Shown here: piece by piece, positions 7,861-15,222 of the stretch
How the letters are laid out: each line of letters opens with the position of its first letter
Position numbering within the stretch: position 1 is the stretch's first letter
DNA from: Micromonospora carbonacea
Lineage (GTDB): Bacteria; Actinomycetota; Actinomycetes; Mycobacteriales; Micromonosporaceae
Reading direction: 5' to 3'
Assembly (NCBI RefSeq): GCF_014205165.1
Contig: NZ_JACHMZ010000001.1
Location: 4,074,501 to 4,138,500 of the forward strand
Length of the DNA: 64,000 nucleotides
Translations under genes and position numbers: made by a program
The notes under the pieces: model-generated
Told to the model about the DNA's origin: nothing
Seen by the model: only the letters and a program-made list of their open reading frames with translations
Databases searched by the model: none

Positions 7861-10023
7861 TCAGGGAGCCGTGCCCGACCTCGCCCGGCCGGTGCCGGGC
7901 ACGGCTGGCGCGCCGGCCAGCCGGGCGAACGGGCCGCCGCCGGCCAGCAGGGCCGCCGGCGGCCCGCACTCCACCAGCCGGCCCCCGTCGAGCACCAGCA
8001 CCAGGTCGGCGTCGGCGACCGTGGAGAGCCGGTGCGCGATGACCACCCGGGTCATCGGCAGCGCGCGCAGGCCGGCCTCGACCGCCGCCTCGGTCACCGT
8101 GTCCAACGCGCTCGTCGCCTCGTCCAGGATCAGCAGGGCGGGTTCGGCCAGCAGGGCCCGGGCGAGCGCGACCCGCTGCCGTTGCCCGCCGGACAGGCCG
8201 GCCCCGCCGTCACCGAGGCGGGTCTGCAACCCCATGGGCAGGGCCGCCACGTCGTCGTGCAGGGCGGCCAGCCGGATCGCGCGGGCGATCGCCGCGTCGG
8301 AGGCGTCGGGCCGGGACAGGGTCAGCGCCTCGCGCAGCGTGCCCGCGCCGACGTACGTCTCCTGCAACACCACGCCGATCTGCCGGCGCACCGAGGCCAG
8401 CTCCAGCGTGGCCAGGTCGACGCCGTCGAACCGGATCTGCCCCTGCGTCGGCGCGTACAGCCCGGTCAGCAGCCCGACCAGGGTGCTCTTGCCGCTGCCG
8501 GAGCCGCCGACCACCGCGACCTTCTCCCCCGGCCGGAACACGGCGGTCACCTCCCGCAGCGCCCAGGGGGAGCGCCGGTCGTACCGGAAGCCCACCCCGG
8601 TGAGGGTGACCAGGCCGATCAGCGCGGGCGCGGGCCGCCCCGGGGCGGGCTGTTCGACGGGTGCCTGGGCGATGTCGGCCAGCCGGTCCACCGTGGGCGT
8701 CAGCAGTGTGAACGACGGCAGCCGCTGGGCCAGCGCCACCGCCGGGGTGATCGCGGCGACCGCGAGCGCGGCCAGCCCGGCCGCCCGCCCGGGTGAGTCG
8801 GCCAGCCGGGCCGCCACCAGGAGCATGAGCACCGGGCTGGCCACCGACCAGGCGGCGAGCAGCGCCTCCCCGGCCGCCGAGAGCCGGGCCAGCCGGTACG
8901 CCGCGTCGACGCCCCGGTCGAACGACTCCTGCCACCGCCGCAGCACCCGCCGCTGCGCCCCGGCGACCCGGATCGCCGCCATGCCCTGCAACGCGTCGGT
9001 CAGCCGGGCCGCCTCCTCGCCGGAGGCCAGCAGCTCCTCCCGTTGCAGGGCGCCGGCGCGGCTGCCGATCCACGCCGCCGTGCCGACCTGCACGGCGATG
9101 ACGCCGGCGGCCACCAGGCCCAGCAGCGGGGCCAGCACGGCCACCACGGTCAGGTAGCCGACGACCAGCAGCGCGTCGAGCGCCGTGGCCACCAGCGACG
9201 ACGCCAGCAGGTCCCGCACGGCGCTCACCGCGCGCACCCGGTCGATCAGGTCGCCGGCCGAGCGGCGTTGGAAGTACCGGTAGACCACCCCGAACAGCCG
9301 GGTCACCGTGTCGATGCCGAGCCGGGTGCCGATGCGGCGTTGCAGGGCGGTCACGGCCAGCCCCCGCGCCAGCGACAGCGTCCCGGTGACCGCCGCCAGC
9401 GCGGCGACGGCGGCGAGCCACGACGCCCGCGGGGGCGTCGTGGCGTCGATGATGGCGGCCGTCGCCCACGGCACGGCCAGCCCGGCCACGGTGATCAGCA
9501 GCGACGCCGCCGCGAGCACGGCGAGCAGCCCGGTGTGCCGGCGGAGCACCGGCGCGAGCAGTTCACGCACCGGCCCGGGGGTGGGGGTGGCCGGCGGCGC
9601 GGGGCCGGCGGGTTCGGCCAGCAGCACCACCCCGGTCGAGCCGGCGCAGAACTGGGCGGGCGTCAGCCGCCGCCGCCCGACGGCCGGATCGACGACGTCG
9701 ACGCCGTGCCGGCCGACGCCTTCCACCACCACGTAGTGGTCGCCGTTCCAGTGCGCCACCAGGGGCAGCGGCAGGTCCCGCAGCCGCGTCGCGTCCTGCC
9801 GCAGGGCCGGCAGCGCGATCGCCCGGCAGCGCAGCCCGAACTCGTGCGCCGCGTCCCGCAGGTCGCGCAGGCTCAGCCCGTCGCGGCCGACGTCGAGGTG
9901 GGCCCGCAGCCTCGCCACGGGCACCGCCCGGCCCGACGCCGCCAGCAGCATGGCCAGCGCGCTGGGGCCGCAGTCGGTGGCGGCGACCTGGAGCACCACG
10001 GGCACCCGCCGCCGGCCGGTCAC
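7861..10023 (-). CDS. Peptidase C39 domain ABC exporter for a ribosomal peptide
   Basis: This 720-residue membrane protein combines three modules. Residues 1-135 are a C39 leader peptidase with Gln12, Cys18, His96 and Asp112 all in place (motifs LQVAATDCGP, GDHYVV, VVDP). Residues about 160-440 are a six-helix ABC transmembrane domain. Residues about 480-720 are an ATPase with Walker A GGSGSGKST, signature LSGGQRQR and Walker B LLILDEATSALD. Family members cut the leader from a precursor peptide, usually after a double glycine, and export the core. The GTG start at 10023 overlaps the preceding stop (GTGA), so it is coupled to the maturation genes. All catalytic residues are intact, so it should be active. 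The substrate peptide is not encoded in the immediate neighbourhood. Confidence 0.9.
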   Translation of the reverse strand: MTGRRRVPVVLQVAATDCGPSALAMLLAASGRAVPVARLRAHLDVGRDGLSLRDLRDAAHEFGLRCRAIALPALRQDATRLRDLPLPLVAHWNGDHYVVVEGVGRHGVDVVDPAVGRRRLTPAQFCAGSTGVVLLAEPAGPAPPATPTPGPVRELLAPVLRRHTGLLAVLAAASLLITVAGLAVPWATAAIIDATTPPRASWLAAVAALAAVTGTLSLARGLAVTALQRRIGTRLGIDTVTRLFGVVYRYFQRRSAGDLIDRVRAVSAVRDLLASSLVATALDALLVVGYLTVVAVLAPLLGLVAAGVIAVQVGTAAWIGSRAGALQREELLASGEEAARLTDALQGMAAIRVAGAQRRVLRRWQESFDRGVDAAYRLARLSAAGEALLAAWSVASPVLMLLVAARLADSPGRAAGLAALAVAAITPAVALAQRLPSFTLLTPTVDRLADIAQAPVEQPAPGRPAPALIGLVTLTGVGFRYDRRSPWALREVTAVFRPGEKVAVVGGSGSGKSTLVGLLTGLYAPTQGQIRFDGVDLATLELASVRRQIGVVLQETYVGAGTLREALTLSRPDASDAAIARAIRLAALHDDVAALPMGLQTRLGDGGAGLSGGQRQRVALARALLAEPALLILDEATSALDTVTEAAVEAGLRALPMTRVVIAHRLSTVADADLVLVLDGGRLVECGPPAALLAGGGPFARLAGAPAVPGTGRARSGTAP

Positions 10024-11012
10024 CGGGGTCGCGCCGTCCGCTCCCGGGGCAGCCAGAACCACTCGACGTCCGTGGCCGCCCGCCGGTCGGCCAGCCACTC
10101 GTCGAACACGGCCCGCTCGACCAGCGGCCGGGTGGCGTCGTCCAGCTCGGCGGGTTCCCGGGCCACCACGACGGCGGTCACCGGCGTGCCGGCGACGACC
10201 GTCGGCACCGGCCCGGTAGCGTCGCGCACCTCCGGGGCCGCCGCGGCGGCGACGGTCCGCAGCACCCCCGCGGCCCGGCCGGCGCGCACGGCCCCGGCCA
10301 CCGCCGCGAGGGCCGCCTCCGGTTCGCTGGGCGGCGGCGCGTCGGCGGCCCAGGCGACGACGAGGGTGTCGAAGTCCGAGCGGTGCCGGGCGAACCAGGC
10401 CGGCAGCCGGTCGCCCACCACCCGCTCGCGCAGCCGGGCCACCGCGACCGTGTGGGCGACCAGGTCGGCGAAGTCCCCGGCGGACAGGCCCCGCTCCGCC
10501 AGCCACCGCGCGGTCGACGCCGGGTCGAGCAGGCCCTTGGCCCGGCGGTACGCGTCGGCCGCCGCCTGGAGCTCGGCGTCGGTGACCTCGACGGGGTGCA
10601 GCTCCAGCTCGGCGGCGAGCACGCCGGTGTCGACCAGCCGGGCGAGCACGTCGTGGTCGTACCAGAGGAAGTCCAGCGCGGTCAGGGCCTCCCCCACCAG
10701 CAGCGTCCGGGTGCCGACCCGGGCGAGATGGTGTTCGGAGTGCCGGATCGCCCCGCGCAGCGGCCACGGCAGCGCCGGGGCCGGGCTGTACGCGACGGAG
10801 ACGGTGCCGGCGGGCTCGCGCAGCAGCACGTCGAAGGAGACCGAGCCGTCGCTGCCCTCCGCGTCGCGCACGAGCGCGGGATCGGCCTGCGGCCAGCGGC
10901 TCCGCAGGGGGGCGAGCCGGTCCTGCGCGTCGCGCAGGCCGGCGCGGGCGTGGGTCAGCTCCCGCACCAGGGCGAGGGCCTCGTCGAGCAGGGCCGGGTC
11001 CAGGGTGCTCAC
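10020..11012 (-). CDS. Putative peptide maturation protein, PpiC-related (TIGR04500-like)
   Basis: This 330-residue protein starts at a GTG that overlaps the stop of the ATP-grasp gene (GTGA). The middle part (about residues 150-260) is helical, of the kind seen N-terminal to parvulin/PpiC prolyl isomerases. The Glu/Trp-rich C-terminus ends in EWFWLPRERTARPR. In actinobacteria this family sits between an ATP-grasp peptide maturase and an exporter, which is the arrangement here. It is thought to help handle or present the precursor peptide; no reaction is established. There is no signal peptide, so it probably acts in the cytoplasm. The family call rests on recognition plus context, not on a conserved active site. 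Confidence 0.7.
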   Translation of the reverse strand: MSTLDPALLDEALALVRELTHARAGLRDAQDRLAPLRSRWPQADPALVRDAEGSDGSVSFDVLLREPAGTVSVAYSPAPALPWPLRGAIRHSEHHLARVGTRTLLVGEALTALDFLWYDHDVLARLVDTGVLAAELELHPVEVTDAELQAAADAYRRAKGLLDPASTARWLAERGLSAGDFADLVAHTVAVARLRERVVGDRLPAWFARHRSDFDTLVVAWAADAPPPSEPEAALAAVAGAVRAGRAAGVLRTVAAAAAPEVRDATGPVPTVVAGTPVTAVVVAREPAELDDATRPLVERAVFDEWLADRRAATDVEWFWLPRERTARPR

Positions 11013-12010
11013 AGGGCGGCTCCGGGGGTGGACGCGGCCCGGGTGAGCAGGTCGACCACGGCCGCCGTGATGGGCAGCCCCGTCTCCTCCTCGACCCACA
11101 GGTACTGGCCGCTGGGGTTGATCTCGATGTACACGTGCCGGCCGTCAGGGGTGACGATCAGGTCCAGCGCGCCGTAGCAGAGGCCGAGGGCGCGGGTCAG
11201 CGCCACGCAGCGCGCCGCCACGTCGGCGGGCAGGTCGTAGGGGCTCAGCGGGGTGTTGCGGCCGTCCTGCCGCCGCCAGTCGTGGCGGGCGTGGTTGGAG
11301 CGCTGCGAGTCGATCGCCGCGGTGAAGACCCGGTCGCCGACGACGGTCACCCGCAGCTCCACCTGCTTGGGCACGCGGGCCTGCGCGATGAACGGGCAGT
11401 GCCGTACCCCGTCGACGTGCCCGATGTCGCGGTGGGTGACCGGCTCGGTGAAGCGCATCAGCCCGTCGCCGATGTCGGTCAGGCCGACCTGCTTGGCGAT
11501 CATCCGGCCGCCGGTGTGGCCGAACAGGTCGAGCACGGCGGCCGGGTCGTTGCCGACCACGGTGGCCGGCACGTCGAAGCCGAGGCGCAGCGCGAGCTGG
11601 AGCTGGCGGACCTTCTGCTGGGCCCGCAGGACCACCGGGCGGGGCGCGGGCAGGGTCGGCACCTCGGCGAGGGTCTCCCAGACGTCGCCGACGAACTGCC
11701 GGCTCTCCTCGGCCACGTACCGCGCGTAGGGGTCGCCGAGGTGGGCGGGGGCGACGGGGTTGCCGGGACGGCGGAACCAGACGGCCGTCACCGCGTCGAG
11801 GTCGACGACCTGCCGGCCGGCGGGATCGGACGGGTCGGGGTGGCGGACGAGGGTACGGGTCAGCCGCCCGTCGCGGACGGCCACCGACAGCGCCGCGCGG
11901 GCCGGCACGTCGGCCGGGTCGAAGCGGACCCAGTACGCGCCGCGGCGGCGCAGCTCCGCTTCGGCCGCGTCGGCGTGCACGTCGTCGGGGGCGGTCAGGA
12001 TGAGGATCAT
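11009..12010 (-). CDS. ATP-grasp ribosomal peptide maturase (graspetide-type ligase)
   Basis: This 333-residue protein opens with MILILTAPDDVHADAAE and carries the ATP-grasp signatures GGRMIAKQVGL (about residue 160), CPFIAQARVPKQVELRVTVV (about 215) and the metal-binding end IVTPDGRHVYIEINPSGQYL (about 300). These match the MvdD-like ligase group that forms ester or amide crosslinks in graspetides, specifically the SAV_5884-like actinobacterial subgroup. The ATG at 12010 has GGAG about 6 bases upstream. It is the first gene of a three-gene coupled operon. Companion precursors are normally encoded just upstream, but only 119 bases separate this start from the divergent LuxR gene, and I find no peptide frame there. 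Confidence 0.85.
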   Translation of the reverse strand: MILILTAPDDVHADAAEAELRRRGAYWVRFDPADVPARAALSVAVRDGRLTRTLVRHPDPSDPAGRQVVDLDAVTAVWFRRPGNPVAPAHLGDPYARYVAEESRQFVGDVWETLAEVPTLPAPRPVVLRAQQKVRQLQLALRLGFDVPATVVGNDPAAVLDLFGHTGGRMIAKQVGLTDIGDGLMRFTEPVTHRDIGHVDGVRHCPFIAQARVPKQVELRVTVVGDRVFTAAIDSQRSNHARHDWRRQDGRNTPLSPYDLPADVAARCVALTRALGLCYGALDLIVTPDGRHVYIEINPSGQYLWVEEETGLPITAAVVDLLTRAASTPGAAL

Positions 12011-12085
12011 GGGGGCTCCGGACGAGGTCGCCGCCGGAGGGCCGGCGGATGGCAAGCAGTGTCTGCCGGCGGGGGTCGGGGGACA

Positions 12086-12100
12086 CCGGGGAAATCCCGG
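12086..12100. promoter_or_regulatory. Small inverted repeat in the RiPP/LuxR divergent gap
   Basis: CCGGG-GAAAT-CCCGG is a 5-bp perfect inverted repeat 30 bases upstream of the LuxR gene and 76 bases upstream of the ATP-grasp gene. A TACGCT at 12117-12122 lies exactly 7 bases before the LuxR GTG, consistent with a leaderless transcript. The repeat is a candidate LuxR operator. It is short, so chance is possible. Confidence 0.3.
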
Positions 12101-12129
12101 GCTTGGACCCCGGTTCTACGCTCACCGGC

Positions 12130-13548
12130 GTGTCTACCGAGATCGCGGCCGAGCGTCTCCTGTCGGCGGCCGACGGCGCCGACCCGGAACGGGCCGCCCG
12201 CCTGGCCTTCCGGGCGTTCGTCGCGCTGTCGCGCACCGCCGACAGCCACCAGATGCTGCCGTTCCTGGCCCGCGCGCGGAAGGCGCACGGCGCGATCCGC
12301 TCGCCACGGACAGAGTTGATCTACTGCACGCTCGCGGGGACCGCGGCGACCCGGGCCGGCCTCCCCGACGGGCCGGAACACCTCGACAGCGCGTTGCGGA
12401 TCTTCGACCAGAACGCCTTCGGCGACGACCCGGTGCTGGTCGAGTGCGCGCTGACGGCGGCGCTGACCCTGATGCGCCCGCACGAGGCGCGGCGCTTCGC
12501 CCCGCTGGTCGACGCCCTCGACCTGACGCCGGTGGACCGGGCCCGGCTGCTCGCGATGATCGGGGCCGGCGACGCGTGGGCCGGGCACCTGGTGCGGGGG
12601 CAGGCCGAGCTGCGGGAGGCGGTGCGCCTCGCCGCGCTCTGCGACAGCCTGGACGTGCAGGCCGAGGCGACGTCGTGGCTGGCCAAGTGCGACGCGCTCC
12701 GGGGTGACCTGGACGAGGCGGCGGACCATCTCGACCAGGCCCGGGGCCTCGCGGCGCGGGTCGGCTCGGCCTGGGTAGCCCGGCATCTGCCCGAGTGCAC
12801 GGTCGCGTTGGCGTTCGCGCGCGGCGACCACGACGCGTGGGTGGGGCTGCTCGAACTGGTGGTGGCCACCGACGCCGGAGTGACCGCCGGCCTGCAACAC
12901 GAGCACCGTTGGGAGCTGGCCACCCACCACGCCCTCGCCGGCCGACCCCGGCTGGCCGCCACCCTGCTCGCCGACGTCGCCGACCCGCCCGACTCCTGGC
13001 CGGGCGGCCCGGTGCTGCCGGCGTGGCGGGCCTGGATCCTCGATCCGGACTCGCCCGCGACCACGGCCGCGCTCACGGCCGCGCTCGGGAGGCTGACCCG
13101 CCCCATCGAGCAGCTCCTGGCGGCCCGCGTCGCCTGGCTGCTCGGCGCGCACCACGGGCGGTCCGGGCGGCGCGGCGAGGCGGCCCGGCTGCTGGAGCAG
13201 GCGTCCGCCGGCTACGCCCGCGCCGGCGCCGCCGGCCTGCTCGCCCTGGTCCTCAAGGACCTGCGGCTGCTCGGCGGCCAGCCGCCGGCCGGGACGCAGG
13301 GCGCGGGGCCGGTCGGCGTGGACCCGTCGGCGGCGGCCGCGTTCCCGGGCGCGGCGGGTCGGCCGGCGCTGACCGACGCCGAGGCCCGGGTCGCCGCCGC
13401 GATCGCCGACGGGCTCAGCAACCGGGAGGCGGCGCAGCGCCTGTTCGTCTCGGTCAAGACGATCGAGTTCCACCTGGGCAACATCTTCCGCAAGCTCGGG
13501 GTGCGCAACCGCACCGAGCTGGCCGCCCGCCGGGCGCGGACCGGCTGA
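12130..13548 (+). CDS. LuxR-family transcriptional regulator with TPR-like sensor region
   Basis: This 472-residue protein ends in a LuxR/NarL helix-turn-helix of about 60 residues (LTDAEARVAAAIADGLSNRE, then VSVKTIEFHLGNIFRKLGVR). The preceding 390 residues are Ala/Leu-rich helical repeats resembling the TPR part of LAL/MalT-type regulators, but no NTPase Walker motif is present. I chose the GTG at 12130, where TACGCT stands at leaderless -10 distance; an upstream ATG at 12049 would put the promoter inside the gene. It is divergent from the RiPP operon and is the obvious candidate to control it. It ends against the arabinofuranosidase gene across a bidirectional terminator. Confidence 0.82.
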   Translation: MSTEIAAERLLSAADGADPERAARLAFRAFVALSRTADSHQMLPFLARARKAHGAIRSPRTELIYCTLAGTAATRAGLPDGPEHLDSALRIFDQNAFGDDPVLVECALTAALTLMRPHEARRFAPLVDALDLTPVDRARLLAMIGAGDAWAGHLVRGQAELREAVRLAALCDSLDVQAEATSWLAKCDALRGDLDEAADHLDQARGLAARVGSAWVARHLPECTVALAFARGDHDAWVGLLELVVATDAGVTAGLQHEHRWELATHHALAGRPRLAATLLADVADPPDSWPGGPVLPAWRAWILDPDSPATTAALTAALGRLTRPIEQLLAARVAWLLGAHHGRSGRRGEAARLLEQASAGYARAGAAGLLALVLKDLRLLGGQPPAGTQGAGPVGVDPSAAAAFPGAAGRPALTDAEARVAAAIADGLSNREAAQRLFVSVKTIEFHLGNIFRKLGVRNRTELAARRARTG

Positions 13549-13561
13549 GCCCGAGCCGGCG

Positions 13562-13596
13562 CGGCGGGGCCCGGCCGGCTCTGCCGGGCCCCGCCG
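13562..13596. terminator. Bidirectional terminator between LuxR and the arabinofuranosidase gene
   Basis: A 14-bp perfect GC stem (13562-13575 pairs with 13583-13596) with a 7-base loop lies between two convergent stops (13548 on plus, 13602 on minus). It can serve both transcripts. Confidence 0.8.
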
Positions 13597-13601
13597 TCAG
13601 G

Positions 13602-15182
13602 TCAGCGGTAGCCGGCGGCCACCACGTTGGCCTGCACCGCGTTCTCCGTCGCGTCGGACGGGTAGCCGGCGACCATCGCCCCCTCGTAGAAGGTGCCGGC
13701 GCTCAGGTTCGCGCCGCCGTCGGGCTTGCAGCAGTCCCCGCCGCTGCCCAGGATGATGGCCCCCTGCTTCTTCATCGGGCTGTAGCCGGGCGGGAGCGCG
13801 CCGTCCCACAGCGTGTAGAGGCCGCCCGACTGGGCGTTGCTGCCCTTGATCGCGAAGCGGGTCGTGCCGTTGTTCTTCAGCGTCGCCGTGACGAACTTGC
13901 TGGTGAACGCCCGCTGGTTGGGGTTCCAGGAGCTGCTCCCGCCGGGGAACAGCCCCCATTCGAGGTCCGCCTGCACCCACGGGCCGGTGCCGGAGCAGCC
14001 GCCGAACCAGCACTGGGTGCCGAAGTTGATGGCGTCCATGGCCCCGGCGGCGTCGGCCTTCCTCGTCGTCTCGCTGTTGCCGTAGTCGAAGCAGCAGCCG
14101 TTGTTGACGTGGGTGCCGCTGGTCACCATGTACATGCCCTCGGGGGCGGCGCCGGTGGGCACGCCGGTCAGGTGGCCGTCGCGCCAGTAGCTGTTGCCGG
14201 GGTTGATGTAGAGCGAGTACGCCTTGGCGCCGCCCACCGTGAGCGACTCCGAGGTGGCGACCGCCGGCCTGCTCTGCGGCGAGCCCGGCACCACGCTCGA
14301 CCCCTGGTACCACAGGTCGTTGCCGCGCCCGGACTGGTCGTAGACGACCGTGATCACGCAGGTCGTGCCGGCGCAGAACGAGTCCTGCGTCGCCGCGTTG
14401 GCGGTGCCGCCCGCGCCCGACAGGCCGATGTTGCGGGTCGTGTTGTCCGACGAGCGCCGGACCTGGTAGAGGTTGCCGTTGTACGCCGCGTAGAGCGCCC
14501 GCGTCGTGCTGTGCGCCGCCACGCACGGGGTGCCGCCAGAGGCGTAGATGTCGCAGGGCCGCCCTCCGGGCGGCGGCGGGGCGGTCGTCGGCGGGGTGGT
14601 GGTCGGCGGGGTCGTCGGCGACGTCCACTGCTGGTTGGCGCCGCCGTTGCACGCCCAGAGGATGAGCTTCGTGCCGTTGGCCGTGCCGGCGCCGTTGGCG
14701 TCCAGGCACAGCCCGGACTGCACCCCGGTGATCGTGCCGTTGGCGTTGACGTTCCACTGCTGGTTGGCCTGGCCGTTGCAGTCCCAGATCACGACCTGGG
14801 TGCCGTTGGCGGTGCCCTGCCCGGAGGCGTCCAGACACTTGCTGCCGTACACCATGAACTGCCGGCCGGACGTCCAGGTCCAGGTCTGGTTGGCGCTGCC
14901 GCGGCAGTCCCACAGTTGGGTCTGGGTGCCGTTGGTGGTGCTGGAGTTGGGGACCTCGGCGCACCGGCCGGACTGGACGCCCACGACCGGGGTGCTCTGC
15001 CCCGGCTCGATGGCGGCCACCGCCGACGCCGCCTCGGCGGCCGGGAACAGGGCGGCGGGCGCGGCGCCGACGACGAGGAGGCCGAGCAGCGCGCCGGCCA
15101 GGACGCCGAGGCGGCGCGGGCGACGCCGCCTCGGGACAGGCCCGCGGGCCGGCCCTGGCCCGCTGGGGGACGGGGTTCGCAC
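13602..15182 (-). CDS. Secreted GH54/AbfB-like alpha-L-arabinofuranosidase with N-terminal ricin-type CBM13
   Basis: This 526-residue protein has an Arg-rich start and a hydrophobic signal segment ending near ALFPAAEAASA. A ricin/CBM13 domain (about residues 65-190) contains three GANQQW/CLD-type repeats and is followed by a Pro/Thr linker. The catalytic region runs from about 210 to the end, beginning PCDIYASGGTPCVAAHSTTR. It has FDYGNSE, the segment holding the catalytic Glu in GH54 AbfB enzymes, and ADLEWGLFPGG. It should remove arabinofuranosyl side chains from arabinan or arabinoxylan outside the cell. AAGGAG precedes the GTG start. About 218 bp of the lectin module are identical to part of the gene at 25036. 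It lies next to the LacI-controlled GH39-like gene and is probably co-transcribed with it. Confidence 0.82.
   Translation of the reverse strand: MRTPSPSGPGPARGPVPRRRRPRRLGVLAGALLGLLVVGAAPAALFPAAEAASAVAAIEPGQSTPVVGVQSGRCAEVPNSSTTNGTQTQLWDCRGSANQTWTWTSGRQFMVYGSKCLDASGQGTANGTQVVIWDCNGQANQQWNVNANGTITGVQSGLCLDANGAGTANGTKLILWACNGGANQQWTSPTTPPTTTPPTTAPPPPGGRPCDIYASGGTPCVAAHSTTRALYAAYNGNLYQVRRSSDNTTRNIGLSGAGGTANAATQDSFCAGTTCVITVVYDQSGRGNDLWYQGSSVVPGSPQSRPAVATSESLTVGGAKAYSLYINPGNSYWRDGHLTGVPTGAAPEGMYMVTSGTHVNNGCCFDYGNSETTRKADAAGAMDAINFGTQCWFGGCSGTGPWVQADLEWGLFPGGSSSWNPNQRAFTSKFVTATLKNNGTTRFAIKGSNAQSGGLYTLWDGALPPGYSPMKKQGAIILGSGGDCCKPDGGANLSAGTFYEGAMVAGYPSDATENAVQANVVAAGYR
14640..14857 (-). repeat. Ricin/CBM13 cassette, copy 1 (identical to 25066-25283)
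   Basis: 218 consecutive bases are identical to 25066-25283 by direct reading, while flanking sequence diverges at once. It encodes the second and third ricin repeats of the arabinofuranosidase. Identity at synonymous positions implies recent duplication or gene conversion. Confidence 0.9.
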
Positions 15183-15222
15183 GGGGTTGCTCCTTCCGTG
15201 GGTGGGGGTGGGGCGGGACGGG

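Noticed and set aside
12011..12129. Possible RiPP precursor peptide upstream of the ATP-grasp gene
   Set aside because: No frame on either strand has a start, ribosome site and a leader/core pattern; the region is fully used by the divergent promoters.
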